Part shown: positions 17,567-26,721 of the stretch, in pieces | Position numbering within the stretch: the first letter of the stretch is position 1 | How the letters are laid out: each line of letters opens with the position of its first letter | Assembly (NCBI GenBank): GCA_947304115.1 | Contig: CAMZAE010000003.1 | Coordinates: 1 to 64,000 of the forward strand | From: an uncultured Prevotellaceae bacterium | GTDB taxonomy: Bacteria; Bacteroidota; Bacteroidia; Bacteroidales; Bacteroidaceae | DNA: 64,000 bases | Direction of reading: 5' to 3' | Notes under the pieces: generated by a model | Databases searched by the model: none | Seen by the model: only the letters and a program-made list of their open reading frames with translations | What the model was told of the DNA's origin: nothing | Made by a program: the position numbers and the translations under genes

Positions 17567-18260
17567 CGTCCACACCCACACCATTATGAGCGGCCATGCC
17601 TACAGCACTTTGCAGGAGATGGTGACGGCTGCCCAACAGAAGAAGCTCGACATCCTCGGCATAACGGAACATGCCCCAGGCATTCCTGGCACGTGCAATC
17701 CTATCTATTTCCGCAACCTTCATGTTGTGCCGAGACAGATGGGGAACCTGCGTCTCTTGCTTGGCGCAGAACTGAACATCCTCGACACCAAAGGCACGCT
17801 CGACCTCGATGAATTCTATTACAAACAGCTTGACCTTCGCATCGCTGGCATACATCTCCTCTGCTGGGAAGGCGGCACCATCGAGGAGAACACCGACGGC
17901 ATGATAGCTGCCATACGCAATCCCTGGACACAAATCATCTCCCATCCTGGCGACGGCACCGCCGACCTCCTTTTTGAACCGATTGTGTTGGCAGCCAAAG
18001 AAACAAAGACCTTGCTCGAAATCAACAACAGCAGCCTCAACCCACAACGCAAAAAAGACGCAGCCCTCAAGAACAACCTTGAGATACTGCGCCTTTGCAA
18101 GCAATATGAAGTGCCTGTCATCCTCGGCAGCGATGCCCACATCAGCTACGATATTGCCAATTACGGCTTCATCTGGCCGCTCCTACAGGAGACAGACTTC
18201 CCCGACAACCTCATTATGAACTATGATGCCGACCGCTTCCTAAAACACATCCAAGCGTAG
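17541..18260 (+). CDS. PHP-domain phosphoesterase, YcdX type
   Basis: A 239-residue PHP domain protein close to E. coli YcdX, a zinc-dependent phosphatase. The metal-binding motifs are DVHTHTIMSGHAYST (about residues 9-23), ITEHAPG, GAELNILD, IISHPGDG, LEINNSSLNPQRK and LGSDAHISYD. The start overlaps the pseudouridine synthase gene by 26 bases; MKTMKIS at 17541 and MKIS at 17550 are both possible. The natural substrate is not known. It ends the plus-strand run that begins with dapB. Confidence 0.88.
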   Translation: MKTMKISLDVHTHTIMSGHAYSTLQEMVTAAQQKKLDILGITEHAPGIPGTCNPIYFRNLHVVPRQMGNLRLLLGAELNILDTKGTLDLDEFYYKQLDLRIAGIHLLCWEGGTIEENTDGMIAAIRNPWTQIISHPGDGTADLLFEPIVLAAKETKTLLEINNSSLNPQRKKDAALKNNLEILRLCKQYEVPVILGSDAHISYDIANYGFIWPLLQETDFPDNLIMNYDADRFLKHIQA

Positions 18261-18279
18261 GCAAGAATCTTGCTCTGCT

Positions 18280-19161
18280 TTATTTAAGCCAACGCCCGAT
18301 GTTGCGCTTGAGGCCGTCGTACTTGGCACGCTTGACGGCAGAGCCTTTGAAGAGACTTCGGTATTGCTCTTCTGTGAGTTCGCGCCAGTCGTTGGGTGTC
18401 ATCTGCAAGAGTGCTTCAGAGGGCTGGAAGGCAGGCTCGGCGGTAGGCTTGGACTCGGCAAATTGCGGTGTGGCCCGCAGGCAGCGGTCGCAGCCATAGA
18501 AGGTGGCGCCGAGGCGGAGGCTGTCGGGCAGCGGCCCGCGATGCTCGATGGTCAAGTAGCTGATGCAGCGGCGGGCGTCGAGGCCGTCGGGGGTGAGGGC
18601 TGGGCAGACAGCCCCCCTCCCGCTCTCCTTTTTGGGGAGGGGGCTATCGTACCGGTCGGACTCTTGTGTAAGGAAAAGTTCGCCGAGGAAGACTGTCGGC
18701 CCGTAACCTGGTATGCTGATGAAACCGCCTTCCTGCGTGATGATGCCAATGCCGCTACGCCAAGCCCAGTAACGCTCCATGACGGGTGCGGTATCGACAA
18801 AGCAGCGGCCTTCGAGTCCGCAGTCCTCCATGAGTTGCCGCATACGCTGTCGCATCACGTCGTGATAGTCCTTCCCTTGTGCATAGAGACTAATGGCAGG
18901 CTGTCGGCTCTGGGGCATAAAGTTCATGGCAAGGCTGACGATGGTGCGTACGCCCGGCACAAGCAGGTCGGGCTGCAGGCGCATCTCCACATTGCGGCGC
19001 ATGTAGTCCATGTCGGCACAATAGTCCAGGTCGAGCCAGCGGCGGAAGTGGGCGGCAAAGCCGTCCTCCACAGGTTCTGCTTTGGCAAAGCCACATGCGA
19101 CAAAGCCCAAGCGCGAGGCCTGGGCTTTTATGTCTTTGCTATTCAATAACGCCGAACTCAT
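18280..19161 (-). CDS. queG: Epoxyqueuosine reductase-like protein with one iron-sulfur site missing
   Basis: A 293-residue QueG homolog; normal QueG reduces epoxyqueuosine in tRNA using cobalamin and two [4Fe-4S] clusters. Family landmarks are present: GKDYHDVMRQRMRQL, SGIGIITQEGGFISIPGYG, FLGELFLTQESDRYD, LTPDGLDARRCISYLTIEH and the tail YRSLFKGSAVKRAKYDGLKRN. The region that should read CxxCxxCxxxCP instead holds SPLPKKESGRGAVCP, where residues about 173-185 come from a family B palindrome, so the first three cysteines are absent. In the second motif GCDRCLRATP the last cysteine is Thr231. Remaining are Cys186, 199, 224 and 227, the expected ligands of one cluster only. It may be a decayed or altered enzyme. 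It overlaps the deacetylase gene by 23 bases. Confidence 0.85.
   Translation of the reverse strand: MSSALLNSKDIKAQASRLGFVACGFAKAEPVEDGFAAHFRRWLDLDYCADMDYMRRNVEMRLQPDLLVPGVRTIVSLAMNFMPQSRQPAISLYAQGKDYHDVMRQRMRQLMEDCGLEGRCFVDTAPVMERYWAWRSGIGIITQEGGFISIPGYGPTVFLGELFLTQESDRYDSPLPKKESGRGAVCPALTPDGLDARRCISYLTIEHRGPLPDSLRLGATFYGCDRCLRATPQFAESKPTAEPAFQPSEALLQMTPNDWRELTEEQYRSLFKGSAVKRAKYDGLKRNIGRWLK
18610..18644 (-). repeat. Family B palindrome inside queG
   Basis: On the minus strand AGCCCCCTCCC ... GGGAGGGGGGCT with a purine-rich loop. It is translated as SPLPKKESGRGA at the place of the conserved CxxCxxC motif. Confidence 0.8.
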
Positions 19162-19753
19162 ATCCTTCTTGCTTCAGCCAGGCGAGTATCTCCGGCAGTG
19201 CGTGTTTGAGCTTGTCGATGCTCTTGAGGGAGTCGTGGAGCGTGACGATGCTGCCGTTGCGGGTGTAGCGCTTGACGTTGTTGACAACATCGTCGGCTGT
19301 AAGGAGTCGGCTGTAGTCGCGCGTCACGACATCCCACATCACCACCTTGATGCCGACATACCGCAGCACTCGGTACTGCACCATGCCAATCCATCCGTGT
19401 GGTGGCCGGAAGAGATTGGTGTGGAGGATGTCGTTGGCTTTCTTGATGTTGGCGAGGTAGGTCCAAGGTCTGTGCCGCGCTCCAGAGATGTGGTTGTAGG
19501 TGTGGTTGCCTATGCCGTGTCCTCGCTGCCGCACCTCCTCTACAAGATGAGGGTACTTTGCAGCATTGTCGCCCACCATGAAGAATGTGGCTTTGGCTCC
19601 GAAGCGGTCCAGTGTGTCGAGGATAAAAGGCGTTGCCTCGGGGATTGGTCCGTCGTCGAAAGTCAGGAAGACAACCCTCCTGTCCGGTTCTATCCGCCAC
19701 AGGGCGTGGGGATAGAACCAACGGAAGATTTTAGGTGGTTGCTCGATGAACAC
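19139..19753 (-). CDS. Polysaccharide deacetylase (NodB domain)
   Basis: A 204-residue NodB-fold deacetylase. The metal and catalytic motifs are LTFDDGPIPEAT (motif 1), GNHTYNHISG (motif 2, the two His bind metal), FRPPHGW (motif 3) and VTLHDS (motif 5). The domain makes up the entire protein and no signal peptide is seen, so the location is uncertain. The family removes acetyl groups from N-acetylglucosamine-type sugars. It lies 3 bases after the DUF2723 gene and overlaps queG, giving a likely three-gene transcript. Confidence 0.88.
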   Translation of the reverse strand: MFIEQPPKIFRWFYPHALWRIEPDRRVVFLTFDDGPIPEATPFILDTLDRFGAKATFFMVGDNAAKYPHLVEEVRQRGHGIGNHTYNHISGARHRPWTYLANIKKANDILHTNLFRPPHGWIGMVQYRVLRYVGIKVVMWDVVTRDYSRLLTADDVVNNVKRYTRNGSIVTLHDSLKSIDKLKHALPEILAWLKQEGYEFGVIE

Positions 19754-19756
19754 GAC

Positions 19757-22700
19757 TTATTCTTCTTCCTCTTCGTATTCTTCATCCAAGCCGGCTTCGC
19801 CATAAAGACGGGCCTGGAGAAGCTTGTTGTAGATGTCGAGTCGTTTGGTGAGTTCCGTCACCTTGTCGCTGCCGGCACTCTCCATGACGCTCAGTGCGCT
19901 GTGCATCTGATAGAGGTAGTACATGCAGTCCCTTTCGCTGAGCAGGAGCATCTTTGCCGGCAAGCTCATGTACCATTCGAGATACTCGGCAGCCTGAGTA
20001 GCCACAGGATAGGCAATATCGCCAGCCTCCTTCTTCTTGCCAACAGCGTTCCATGCCCGAGCCAACTCAAGCGAGCCGCTGGCATAGCTGTGGGGAACGG
20101 TGGTTGGCGGTATGGCTTGTTCTGCCTTTTCCACAACACGGGCGGCCTTGTCGAGTTTGCCTTCCCTGACAAGCTGAGAAGCCAGTTGCGCAAAGATGCG
20201 ACGATGGGTGCTGCACATGCGCATCACGGTCTCGTCGAGATAGATACCCGGCTTGTCAATGCCGCCAAAGGTAAAGCGTGTCATCAGGTTCTCGTACATC
20301 TTCTCCGTGTCGATGGTCTTGCCACTCTTCGTCGTGTTGAAGGGCGTGATACGGTAGGCAAGGCCTTCCTGGACGAAGTAGTCGTTGATGTGGCCATAGC
20401 TGTCCTTGCTGACGGTCATGGCAACGTAGAGCGGACGTTCCCAATTGCATTGGGCAATCATCTCGTACATCATCATCTCGCTCTTATAGACGGCACGCTT
20501 GCCTTTGAGCGAAATAAACATCTTGTCGGGGATGCTGTCGGCCGCCATCATCATGCCACTGCGACGAACAGCTTCCTTGTCAATGGTGAGGACAATGCTG
20601 TCGGTGGGGATGAAGCGCAGGTCTGGATTGTCGTTGAGCACCCAGTTGTCGATGATGCTGTTGAGTTCGTATGGATCATCGCCAAGAATGTCGTGAAGCG
20701 TCTCGGGGTCGTCTTTATAGGACTCTATGATTCGCTCCAAAGTGCCTGGGCGAATGGTGACACCTTCGCGGGTGCCTGCCACGTATTGCAGACGGCTCCA
20801 ATGGATGGGCACAGCCGGCGAGTCGTAAGCAGGCCGCTTCATCTGGTCGATGTACCAGTCGGTCTGCAGATAGGAGAGGTTGCAGACGCGGGCATCGGTG
20901 CGGAAGCCTTCCGTCTCCTGTGCATACCAGAGGGGGAAGGTGTCGTTGTCGCCATTGGTGTAGATGATGGGGAAGCCTGTCTTGTCGAGCGATTCGAGGT
21001 AGTTGCGTCCGAAGTCGCGGCAGGTGTAGCGTCCGCTGCGGTCGTGGTCGTCCCACGTCTGCCCTGCCATCTGTATGGGCACAAGGATGCAGAGGCAGCT
21101 AAGGGCTGCGCACACCGTCTCGTTCTTGAGAAGCTTCTGCAGGTAATAGGCAATGCCTGCAACGCCAAGCCCAACCCAGATGGCGTAGGCATAGAAGGAG
21201 CCGGCGTAGGCATAGTCGCGCTCACGGGGCTGCATTGGTGTCTGGTTGAGGTAAAGCACGATGGCGAGACCTGTCATAAAGAAGAGGAAGAAGACGATGC
21301 CAAACTGCTTCTCGCCCTCGCCTTGGTTCTTCTCGTCGTTCTTGAAAAGCTGCCAAAGAATACCCATGAGGCCGAGCAGGAGAGGCAGGCAGTAGAAGAC
21401 ATTGCGGCCCTTGTTCTCGCGCAGTTCGCTGGGCAGTTTGCTTTGGTCGCCAAGGCGCATATTGTCAAGGAACGGAATGCCGGTAATCCAGTTGCCGTGC
21501 TCCCATTCGCCGTTGCCTTGCTGGTCGTTCTGGCGGCCTGCAAAGTTCCACATGAAGTAACGCCAGTACATGAAGTTGACCTGATAGCTGAGGAAGAAGC
21601 GGAGGTTCTCAAGCTGGGTGGGTGTCTTGACCTGCACCATATCACCACAGCGCTCGTAACTCTTGACGGTTCCCTTCACGCCGCCCATCCAACTTTCGTA
21701 GGCACTGGAGTGGGCCTCGCTGTACATGCGGGGGAAGAACATGTTCTGCTGATAGACATAGTCTGTCTTGTAGCGCTGTATCTCGTAGCGGTCGGGTTCG
21801 TCGGCCGTTTTCTTCTCCTTGCGCTGATAGACGGGAGCACCCTGTTCGCTGACAGGCACGCAGTAGTTGCCGTCGGGCTTGAGCAGGACCTGGCTCGTGT
21901 AGGCAGGACCGTAAAGCAAGGGGCGGTCTCCGTACTGCTCACGGCTCAGATAGGTGCCCAGCGTGAAGATGTCCTCCGGCGAGTTCTGGTCCATCGGTGT
22001 GTTGGCAGAGCTGCGGATGACGATGACGGCGTAAGAGCTGTAGCCAATCATTATCATCAGCATACAGAGCAACGAGGTGTTCATTAGTCGGGCAGAGACG
22101 ATATTCTTGCCCTCGCGCTTCCATTGCAAGGCGATATAAAGCAACACCAATACCACTACGCCACAAACGACGCTCTTCCATCCGTAGCCGTAGAAGGGAA
22201 TGCCCAACATGCCGACGCTCAACAGGTAGGAGAGGGACATGCGGATGCGGCTCTTTTGCTTTATGGTTTCCCAAATGCTCCAAAGCACAATGCTGACGAG
22301 CAGGGCAATATACACAATGACGCCTGTGTTGAAAGGCATGTCGAGGGAGTTGACAAAGAGGAGTTCGAACCATCCGCCCACCTTAACGATGCCCGGCACA
22401 ATGCCATAGAGCACTGCCGCTATGAGCAGTCCGCTACCTGCTAACGAAAGCATCGCTCCCCTGGTCGTGGCATTCTTGACCTTCCGATAGTAGAAGATAA
22501 GCACAAGGGCAGGCAGGCAGAGCAGGTTCAGCAGGTGAACGCCAATGCTCAGACCGGTCAGGTAGGCAATGAGGATAAGCCAACGGTCGCTGCCCGGCTC
22601 GTCGGCATGGTCTTCCCACTTGAGCATGAGCCAGAACACGACTGCCGTGAAGAGGCTGCTATAGGCATAGACCTCACCTTCGACGGCACTGAACCAGAAG

Positions 22701-23107
22701 GTGTCGCTGAAGGTATAGACCAAGGCACCTGTCAACGCGCTTGCCTCCACCGTGATGAGTTGGGCAAGCGTCTGTACCCTACCCTTCTCCCCTACAAGCT
22801 TGCGTGCCAGGTGGCTGATGCTCCAGAAAAGGAACATGATGCAGGCGGCACTGAAGAGGGCACTCATCATGTTGACCATAAGCGCAACCTTTGTGGAATC
22901 GTTCACAAACTGCGTGAACAGGTTGGCAGTAAGCATGAAGAACGGTGCCCCAGGCGGGTGGCCGACTTCCAGCTTATAGGCTGTGGTAATGAACTCGGGG
23001 CAGTCCCAAAAGCTTGCCGTTGGCTCCACTGTGCTGCAATAGACATAGGCAGCAATGGCAAAGGTGAGCCACCCCATCAGATTGTCAATCAGTCTGAAAT
23101 GTTTCAT
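19757..23107 (-). CDS. DUF2723 multi-pass membrane protein, O-mannosyltransferase-like
   Basis: A 1116-residue inner-membrane protein. The first 650 residues contain many hydrophobic segments, and the N-terminus has the DUF2723 signature TVEPTASFWDCPEFITTAYKLEVGHPPGAPFF (about 27-58), with DCPE resembling the acidic catalytic loop of GT-C glycosyltransferases. The rest is a soluble region (YTNGDNDTFPLWYAQETEGFR, PLYVAMTVSKDSYG) ending in alpha-helical repeats and an acidic tail EEYEEEEE. Human TMEM260, also with DUF2723, is a protein O-mannosyltransferase. A similar envelope glycosyltransferase role here is inference. A -7 box lies upstream at 23146-23153. Confidence 0.85.
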   Translation of the reverse strand: MKHFRLIDNLMGWLTFAIAAYVYCSTVEPTASFWDCPEFITTAYKLEVGHPPGAPFFMLTANLFTQFVNDSTKVALMVNMMSALFSAACIMFLFWSISHLARKLVGEKGRVQTLAQLITVEASALTGALVYTFSDTFWFSAVEGEVYAYSSLFTAVVFWLMLKWEDHADEPGSDRWLILIAYLTGLSIGVHLLNLLCLPALVLIFYYRKVKNATTRGAMLSLAGSGLLIAAVLYGIVPGIVKVGGWFELLFVNSLDMPFNTGVIVYIALLVSIVLWSIWETIKQKSRIRMSLSYLLSVGMLGIPFYGYGWKSVVCGVVVLVLLYIALQWKREGKNIVSARLMNTSLLCMLMIMIGYSSYAVIVIRSSANTPMDQNSPEDIFTLGTYLSREQYGDRPLLYGPAYTSQVLLKPDGNYCVPVSEQGAPVYQRKEKKTADEPDRYEIQRYKTDYVYQQNMFFPRMYSEAHSSAYESWMGGVKGTVKSYERCGDMVQVKTPTQLENLRFFLSYQVNFMYWRYFMWNFAGRQNDQQGNGEWEHGNWITGIPFLDNMRLGDQSKLPSELRENKGRNVFYCLPLLLGLMGILWQLFKNDEKNQGEGEKQFGIVFFLFFMTGLAIVLYLNQTPMQPRERDYAYAGSFYAYAIWVGLGVAGIAYYLQKLLKNETVCAALSCLCILVPIQMAGQTWDDHDRSGRYTCRDFGRNYLESLDKTGFPIIYTNGDNDTFPLWYAQETEGFRTDARVCNLSYLQTDWYIDQMKRPAYDSPAVPIHWSRLQYVAGTREGVTIRPGTLERIIESYKDDPETLHDILGDDPYELNSIIDNWVLNDNPDLRFIPTDSIVLTIDKEAVRRSGMMMAADSIPDKMFISLKGKRAVYKSEMMMYEMIAQCNWERPLYVAMTVSKDSYGHINDYFVQEGLAYRITPFNTTKSGKTIDTEKMYENLMTRFTFGGIDKPGIYLDETVMRMCSTHRRIFAQLASQLVREGKLDKAARVVEKAEQAIPPTTVPHSYASGSLELARAWNAVGKKKEAGDIAYPVATQAAEYLEWYMSLPAKMLLLSERDCMYYLYQMHSALSVMESAGSDKVTELTKRLDIYNKLLQARLYGEAGLDEEYEEEEE

Positions 23108-23145
23108 TTCGTTTCCTTATATATAAAAGATGTGTAAATTCCGTG

Positions 23146-23153
23146 CAAAGGTA
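23146..23153 (-). promoter_or_regulatory. -7 promoter element TACCTTTG for the DUF2723 operon
   Basis: TACCTTTG on the minus strand, 39 bases before the DUF2723 start. The region where a -33 box would be is filled by a 7-base-period repeat. Confidence 0.55.
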
Positions 23154-23161
23154 CGAAAAAT

Positions 23162-23189
23162 AGTTTATAGTTCATAGTTCGCTGTTCAC
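23162..23189. repeat. 7-base-period repeat (AGTTCAT type)
   Basis: AGTTTAT, AGTTCAT, AGTTCGC, TGTTCAC, four units just upstream of the DUF2723 -7 box. Confidence 0.65.
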
Positions 23190-23245
23190 AAATTGTGTTT
23201 TTCTTAACGCTTCATGCCAAGAGATTTCATTTTTTTTGTAAAAAG

Positions 23246-23277
23246 TTTGCAGGAGTCGTTGGATTGTCGTACCTTTG
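23246..23277 (+). promoter_or_regulatory. Promoter of tRNA-Val
   Basis: TTTG at 23246-23249, 20-base spacer, TACCTTTG at 23270-23277, followed 30 bases later by the tRNA. One of the clearest promoters in the window. Confidence 0.75.
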
Positions 23278-23307
23278 CAGCGCAAAAACGGAACAAGCAT
23301 CGTTTTT

Positions 23308-23382
23308 GGGCGCTTAGCTCAGCTGGTTCAGAGCGTCTGCCTTACAAGCAGAGGGTCGGGGGTTCGAATCCCTCAGCGCCCA
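23308..23382 (+). tRNA. tRNA-Val (TAC)
   Basis: A 75-base tRNA with acceptor stem GGGCGCT/AGCGCCC, D-arm TAGCTCAGCTGGTTCAGAGC, anticodon loop CTTACAA (TAC, valine), variable loop AGGGTCG and T-arm GGGGG-TTCGAAT-CCCTC. Discriminator base A; no CCA encoded. Confidence 0.95.
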
Positions 23383-23424
23383 CAAAAGAAGCGAGGTCGA
23401 AAGACTTCGCTTCTTTGTTGTTTT

Positions 23425-23512
23425 CAACGCCGCGTGGAGGGTTTACAAACGCCGCGTGGAGAGATGGCAAACGCCACGTGGAGAGTTGGCCAACGCCGCG
23501 TGGAGAGTTTTA
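23425..23512. repeat. Four GC-rich tandem units (family D)
   Basis: Four units of 21-23 bases with core ACGCC(G/A)CGTGGAGAG begin at 23425, 23446, 23468 and 23491. Each centre is CCGCGTGG or the perfect 8-base palindrome CCACGTGG. They fill the space between tRNA-Val and the end of the MerR gene. Confidence 0.8.
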
Positions 23513-23530
23513 CATGCCTCTACAGAGTGT

Positions 23531-23875
23531 TTACAACTCCCCAAGTTCGCGGCTTATTTCCTGCAACTCGGAACGTATGGATTGCAGGCGGTCGATAATC
23601 TGAGAGGTATCGCTGGCAGCCTTGCGATTCTTGTTCAGGACGGACTTTGCCGCTGCGATTTTCATGCCACGCACCTTGAGCAGGTTATACACGATGCGAA
23701 CCTCCTCAATGTCCTCCTTTGTATATTGACGCACACCACGACCGCTCTTGCGGGGCTTGATGTTGGGGAACTCCTTCTCCCAATAACGCAAAAGCGACTC
23801 TGCCACACCAAATTGCTCTGCAACTTCGGCAATACCATAGTATTTCTTAAGCTCTTTGTTCGGATTGTAGGCCAT
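23531..23875 (-). CDS. MerR-family transcriptional regulator
   Basis: A 114-residue regulator. The winged helix-turn-helix is at residues 12-75 (KKYYGIAEVAEQFGVAESLLRYWEKEFPNIKP, then GRGVRQYTKEDIEEVRIVYNLLKVRGMKIAAAK), followed by a short coiled coil that should form the dimer. No cysteine-based metal site or large effector domain is present, so no ligand can be predicted. It is divergent from alaS, and a 7-base-period repeat lies 9 bases before its start. Confidence 0.88.
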   Translation of the reverse strand: MAYNPNKELKKYYGIAEVAEQFGVAESLLRYWEKEFPNIKPRKSGRGVRQYTKEDIEEVRIVYNLLKVRGMKIAAAKSVLNKNRKAASDTSQIIDRLQSIRSELQEISRELGEL

Positions 23876-23883
23876 GACAAATG

Positions 23884-23918
23884 GATTAGGGATTAAGGAT
23901 TAGAGATTAGGGATTGAA
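23884..23918 (-). repeat. 7-base-period leader repeat (GGATTAG type)
   Basis: GGATTAG, GGATTAA, GGATTAG, AGATTAG, GGATTGA: five heptamers ending 9 bases before the MerR gene start. Confidence 0.85.
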
Positions 23919-23931
23919 TGTATTTTTGTGC

Positions 23932-23939
23932 AAAAGTAC
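23932..23939 (-). promoter_or_regulatory. -7 promoter element TACTTTTG for the MerR gene
   Basis: Minus-strand TACTTTTG, 57 bases upstream of the MerR start and back to back with the alaS promoter. Confidence 0.5.
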
Positions 23940-23982
23940 AAATAAAATAGGAATGAAGAAAGAAGAATTAAGAATAATTTCG

Positions 23983-23990
23983 TACATTTG
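23983..23990 (+). promoter_or_regulatory. -7 promoter element TACATTTG for alaS
   Basis: TACATTTG fits the consensus and lies 60 bases before alaS, upstream of the 7-base-period leader repeat. Confidence 0.5.
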
Positions 23991-24012
23991 CACACATTTT
24001 AGCCAACAACAT

Positions 24013-24040
24013 TAAATAGTAAATCGTAAATCGTCAAATT
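24013..24040 (+). repeat. 7-base-period leader repeat, family E, before alaS
   Basis: TAAATAG, TAAATCG, TAAATCG, TCAAATT, ending 10 bases before the alaS ATG. Same sequence and same orientation relative to the gene as the repeats at 9402, 34108 and 56125. Confidence 0.8.
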
Positions 24041-24049
24041 GTACATGAT

Positions 24050-26668
24050 ATGATGACAGCAAATGAGATACGCAGTTCGTTCCTGAAATACTTCGAGTCT
24101 AAGGGACATAAGATTGTGCCTTCTGCACCTATGGTGGTGAAGGACGATCCGACACTGATGTTCACCAATGCAGGCATGAACCAGTGGAAGGACATCATTC
24201 TGGGCACCCGCGATCCGGAGCCGCGCCGCCGCGCCGACAGCCAGAAGTGCCTGCGCGTCAGTGGAAAGCACAACGACCTGGAGGAAGTGGGGCACGACAC
24301 CTACCACCACACCATGTTCGAGATGCTGGGCAACTGGAGTTTCGGCGACTACTTCAAGGAAGGTGCCATCGACATGGCTTGGGAATATCTGGTAGATGTG
24401 TTGAAGCTTAACCCCAAGGACCTTTATGTCACTGTGTTCGAAGGAAGTCCAGAAGAAGGCCTTGTCCGCGATGACGAAGCAGCCAGCTATTGGCTGAAGC
24501 ACGTCCCCGCCGACCATATCATCAACGGCAACAAGCACGACAACTTCTGGGAAATGGGCGACACCGGCCCCTGCGGACCTTGCTCGGAAATCCATCTTGA
24601 CAGCCGCACGCCTGAAGAAAAGGCAAAAGTGCCTGGGCGCGAGCTTGTCAACAAAGACGATCCGCAGGTCATCGAGATTTGGAACATTGTCTTCATGCAG
24701 TACGAGCGCAAGGCCGACGGTCATCTGGAACCGCTTGGCATGAATGTCATCGACACGGGCATGGGCTTCGAGCGCCTCGTCCGCGCCATTCAAGGCAAGC
24801 ACTCCAACTACGACACCGACGTCTTCCAGCCCATCATCAAAGCCATCGGCGACATGAGCAGCTATCGCTATGGGGAGAAGGAGGAGACGGACGTCGCCAT
24901 GCGCGTGGTGGCCGACCACCTGCGCACCATTGCATTCTCCATCGCCGACGGTCAGTTGCCAGGCAACGCAAAGGCGGGATACGTCATCCGCCGCATTCTT
25001 CGCCGTGCCGTCCGCTACGCATATACGTTCCTCGGACAAAAGGATGCCTTCATGTACCGCCTGCTGCCTGTCCTCATCCGCGAGATGGGAGCCACCTATC
25101 CCGAACTGGAAGGCCAACGTGAACTCATTACAAAAGTGATGAAGGAAGAGGAAGAGAGTTTCCTGCGGACGCTCGAAACCGGCATCAAGCTATTGGATGG
25201 CATAATGAAGGAGGCTAAGGCAGCCGGTCAGACAGAAATCGCCGGCGAGAAAGCCTTTACACTCTTCGACACCTACGGCTTCCCTCTCGACCTCACAGAG
25301 CTAATCTGCCGCGAGAACGGCCTAACGGTCGATGAAGCAGGCTTCAATGTCGAGATGCAGAAGCAGAAGGAGCGTGCCCGCAATGCCGCACAGGTGGAGG
25401 CTGGCGACTGGATTATTGTCAGCGACCAGATGGAGCAGCAGTTCGTAGGCTACGACTTCACCGAATACACTTGCCACATCGTGAAGTATCGCGAAGTCAA
25501 GCAGAAGAAGGGTGTCGTCTATGAAGCGATTCTCGACCAAACGCCCTTCTATGGAGAGATGGGCGGCGAGGTCGGCGACCGCGGCGTTCTCGTGAACGAG
25601 GCCGAGACCATCAAGGTGCTCGACACGAAGAAGGAGAACGGTGTGAGCATCCATATCCTTGACCGCATCCCCGACAACCCAGAGGCTGAGTTCATGGCTT
25701 GCGTCGATGTGGAGCGTCGTCGAGCCATCGAAGCCAACCACTCTTGTACCCACCTCCTTGACCAAGCTCTGAAGGAAGTGCTCGGCGACCATGTGGAGCA
25801 GAAAGGCTCGCTCGTGACACCCGACTATCTGCGCTTCGACTTCTCCCACTTCGAGAAGGTGTCTGCCGAACAGATTCGCGAGGTGGAACATCTTGTAAAC
25901 GAGCGTATTCGTCAGAACCTGCCCCTCCAGGAGTATCGCGACACCCCTATTGAGGAAGCCAAGAAGCTGGGTGCCATAGCCCTCTTCGGAGAGAAGTACG
26001 GCGACAAGGTGCGCGTCATACAGTTCGGCACAAGCGTAGAGTTCTGCGGCGGCTGTCACGCAAAGAGCACAGGCTGCATAGGCATGGTTCGCATCATGTC
26101 CGAAAGCAGCGTGGCTGCAGGTGTGCGTCGCATAGAAGCCATCACAGGCAAGGCTGTCGAGGAACAGATGGACAAGCTGCAAGACATGATAACAGGCCTC
26201 CGCAGCCTCTTCAACAACGCCCCCGACCTGGTAGGCACCATCCAGAAGGCCATCAGCGACAACGCCGAACTCCGTAAGCAGGTGGAAGACGTCATGCATG
26301 AGAGGGCTGCCGAACTCAAGAAGGAGATGCTCGCAGAGCAGAAGGTAAAGAACGGCATAACGGTCTTAAAGGCCATCACGCCCTTGGGTGCCGAGTTTGT
26401 GAAGGACATCGCATTCCAGCTCCGTGCAGAGGTGGAGAACAGCCTCATCGTGATTGGTTCCGTGGCAGGCGGCAAGCCTCTTCTCACGGCAGCGGCTTCA
26501 GACAGTGCCGTCGCAGCAGGCATAAATATCGGCAAGAACATCCACGAGGCTGCACAGCTTATGCAGGGCGGCGGAGGCGGCCAGCCTCACTTCGCCACAG
26601 CAGGCGGCAAGAACCTCGACGGACTACATGCTGCTGTAGAAAAGCTTATTGAACTGCTCACAGCATAA
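24050..26668 (+). CDS. alaS: Alanyl-tRNA synthetase
   Basis: An 872-residue AlaRS of normal length. The N-terminal aminoacylation core has motif 2 [34 protein letters not shown] and motif 3 GMGFERL. The editing domain has the zinc-binding HxxxH in [12 protein letters not shown] and the [10 protein letters not shown] pair that completes the site. The C-terminal coiled coil and glycine-rich region ([15 protein letters not shown]) follow. The protein starts [11 protein letters not shown]; the second ATG at 24053 is equally possible. Confidence 0.97.
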   Translation: MMTANEIRSSFLKYFESKGHKIVPSAPMVVKDDPTLMFTNAGMNQWKDIILGTRDPEPRRRADSQKCLRVSGKHNDLEEVGHDTYHHTMFEMLGNWSFGDYFKEGAIDMAWEYLVDVLKLNPKDLYVTVFEGSPEEGLVRDDEAASYWLKHVPADHIINGNKHDNFWEMGDTGPCGPCSEIHLDSRTPEEKAKVPGRELVNKDDPQVIEIWNIVFMQYERKADGHLEPLGMNVIDTGMGFERLVRAIQGKHSNYDTDVFQPIIKAIGDMSSYRYGEKEETDVAMRVVADHLRTIAFSIADGQLPGNAKAGYVIRRILRRAVRYAYTFLGQKDAFMYRLLPVLIREMGATYPELEGQRELITKVMKEEEESFLRTLETGIKLLDGIMKEAKAAGQTEIAGEKAFTLFDTYGFPLDLTELICRENGLTVDEAGFNVEMQKQKERARNAAQVEAGDWIIVSDQMEQQFVGYDFTEYTCHIVKYREVKQKKGVVYEAILDQTPFYGEMGGEVGDRGVLVNEAETIKVLDTKKENGVSIHILDRIPDNPEAEFMACVDVERRRAIEANHSCTHLLDQALKEVLGDHVEQKGSLVTPDYLRFDFSHFEKVSAEQIREVEHLVNERIRQNLPLQEYRDTPIEEAKKLGAIALFGEKYGDKVRVIQFGTSVEFCGGCHAKSTGCIGMVRIMSESSVAAGVRRIEAITGKAVEEQMDKLQDMITGLRSLFNNAPDLVGTIQKAISDNAELRKQVEDVMHERAAELKKEMLAEQKVKNGITVLKAITPLGAEFVKDIAFQLRAEVENSLIVIGSVAGGKPLLTAAASDSAVAAGINIGKNIHEAAQLMQGGGGGQPHFATAGGKNLDGLHAAVEKLIELLTA

Positions 26669-26685
26669 TAAAGTAGAGAAAAAAG

Positions 26686-26719
26686 AACAAGGCTTCGAAG
26701 AAAACTTCGAAGCCTTGTT
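26686..26719. terminator. Bidirectional terminator between alaS and the CHAT gene
   Basis: A perfect 15-base-pair stem (AACAAGGCTTCGAAG with its complement) and an AAAA loop, A-rich before and T-rich after. It can end transcripts of both converging genes. Confidence 0.85.
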
Positions 26720-26721
26720 TC

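Noticed and set aside
19082..22087. A 1001-codon open frame on the plus strand opposite the DUF2723 and deacetylase genes
   Set aside because: It is the antisense reflection of a well-supported gene; the peptide has no domain features and is rich in His and Val as expected for reverse reading of this codon usage.
23999..25117. A 372-codon minus-strand frame opposite alaS, with another at 25322-26299
   Set aside because: AlaRS is certain on the plus strand; these are reverse-strand shadows.
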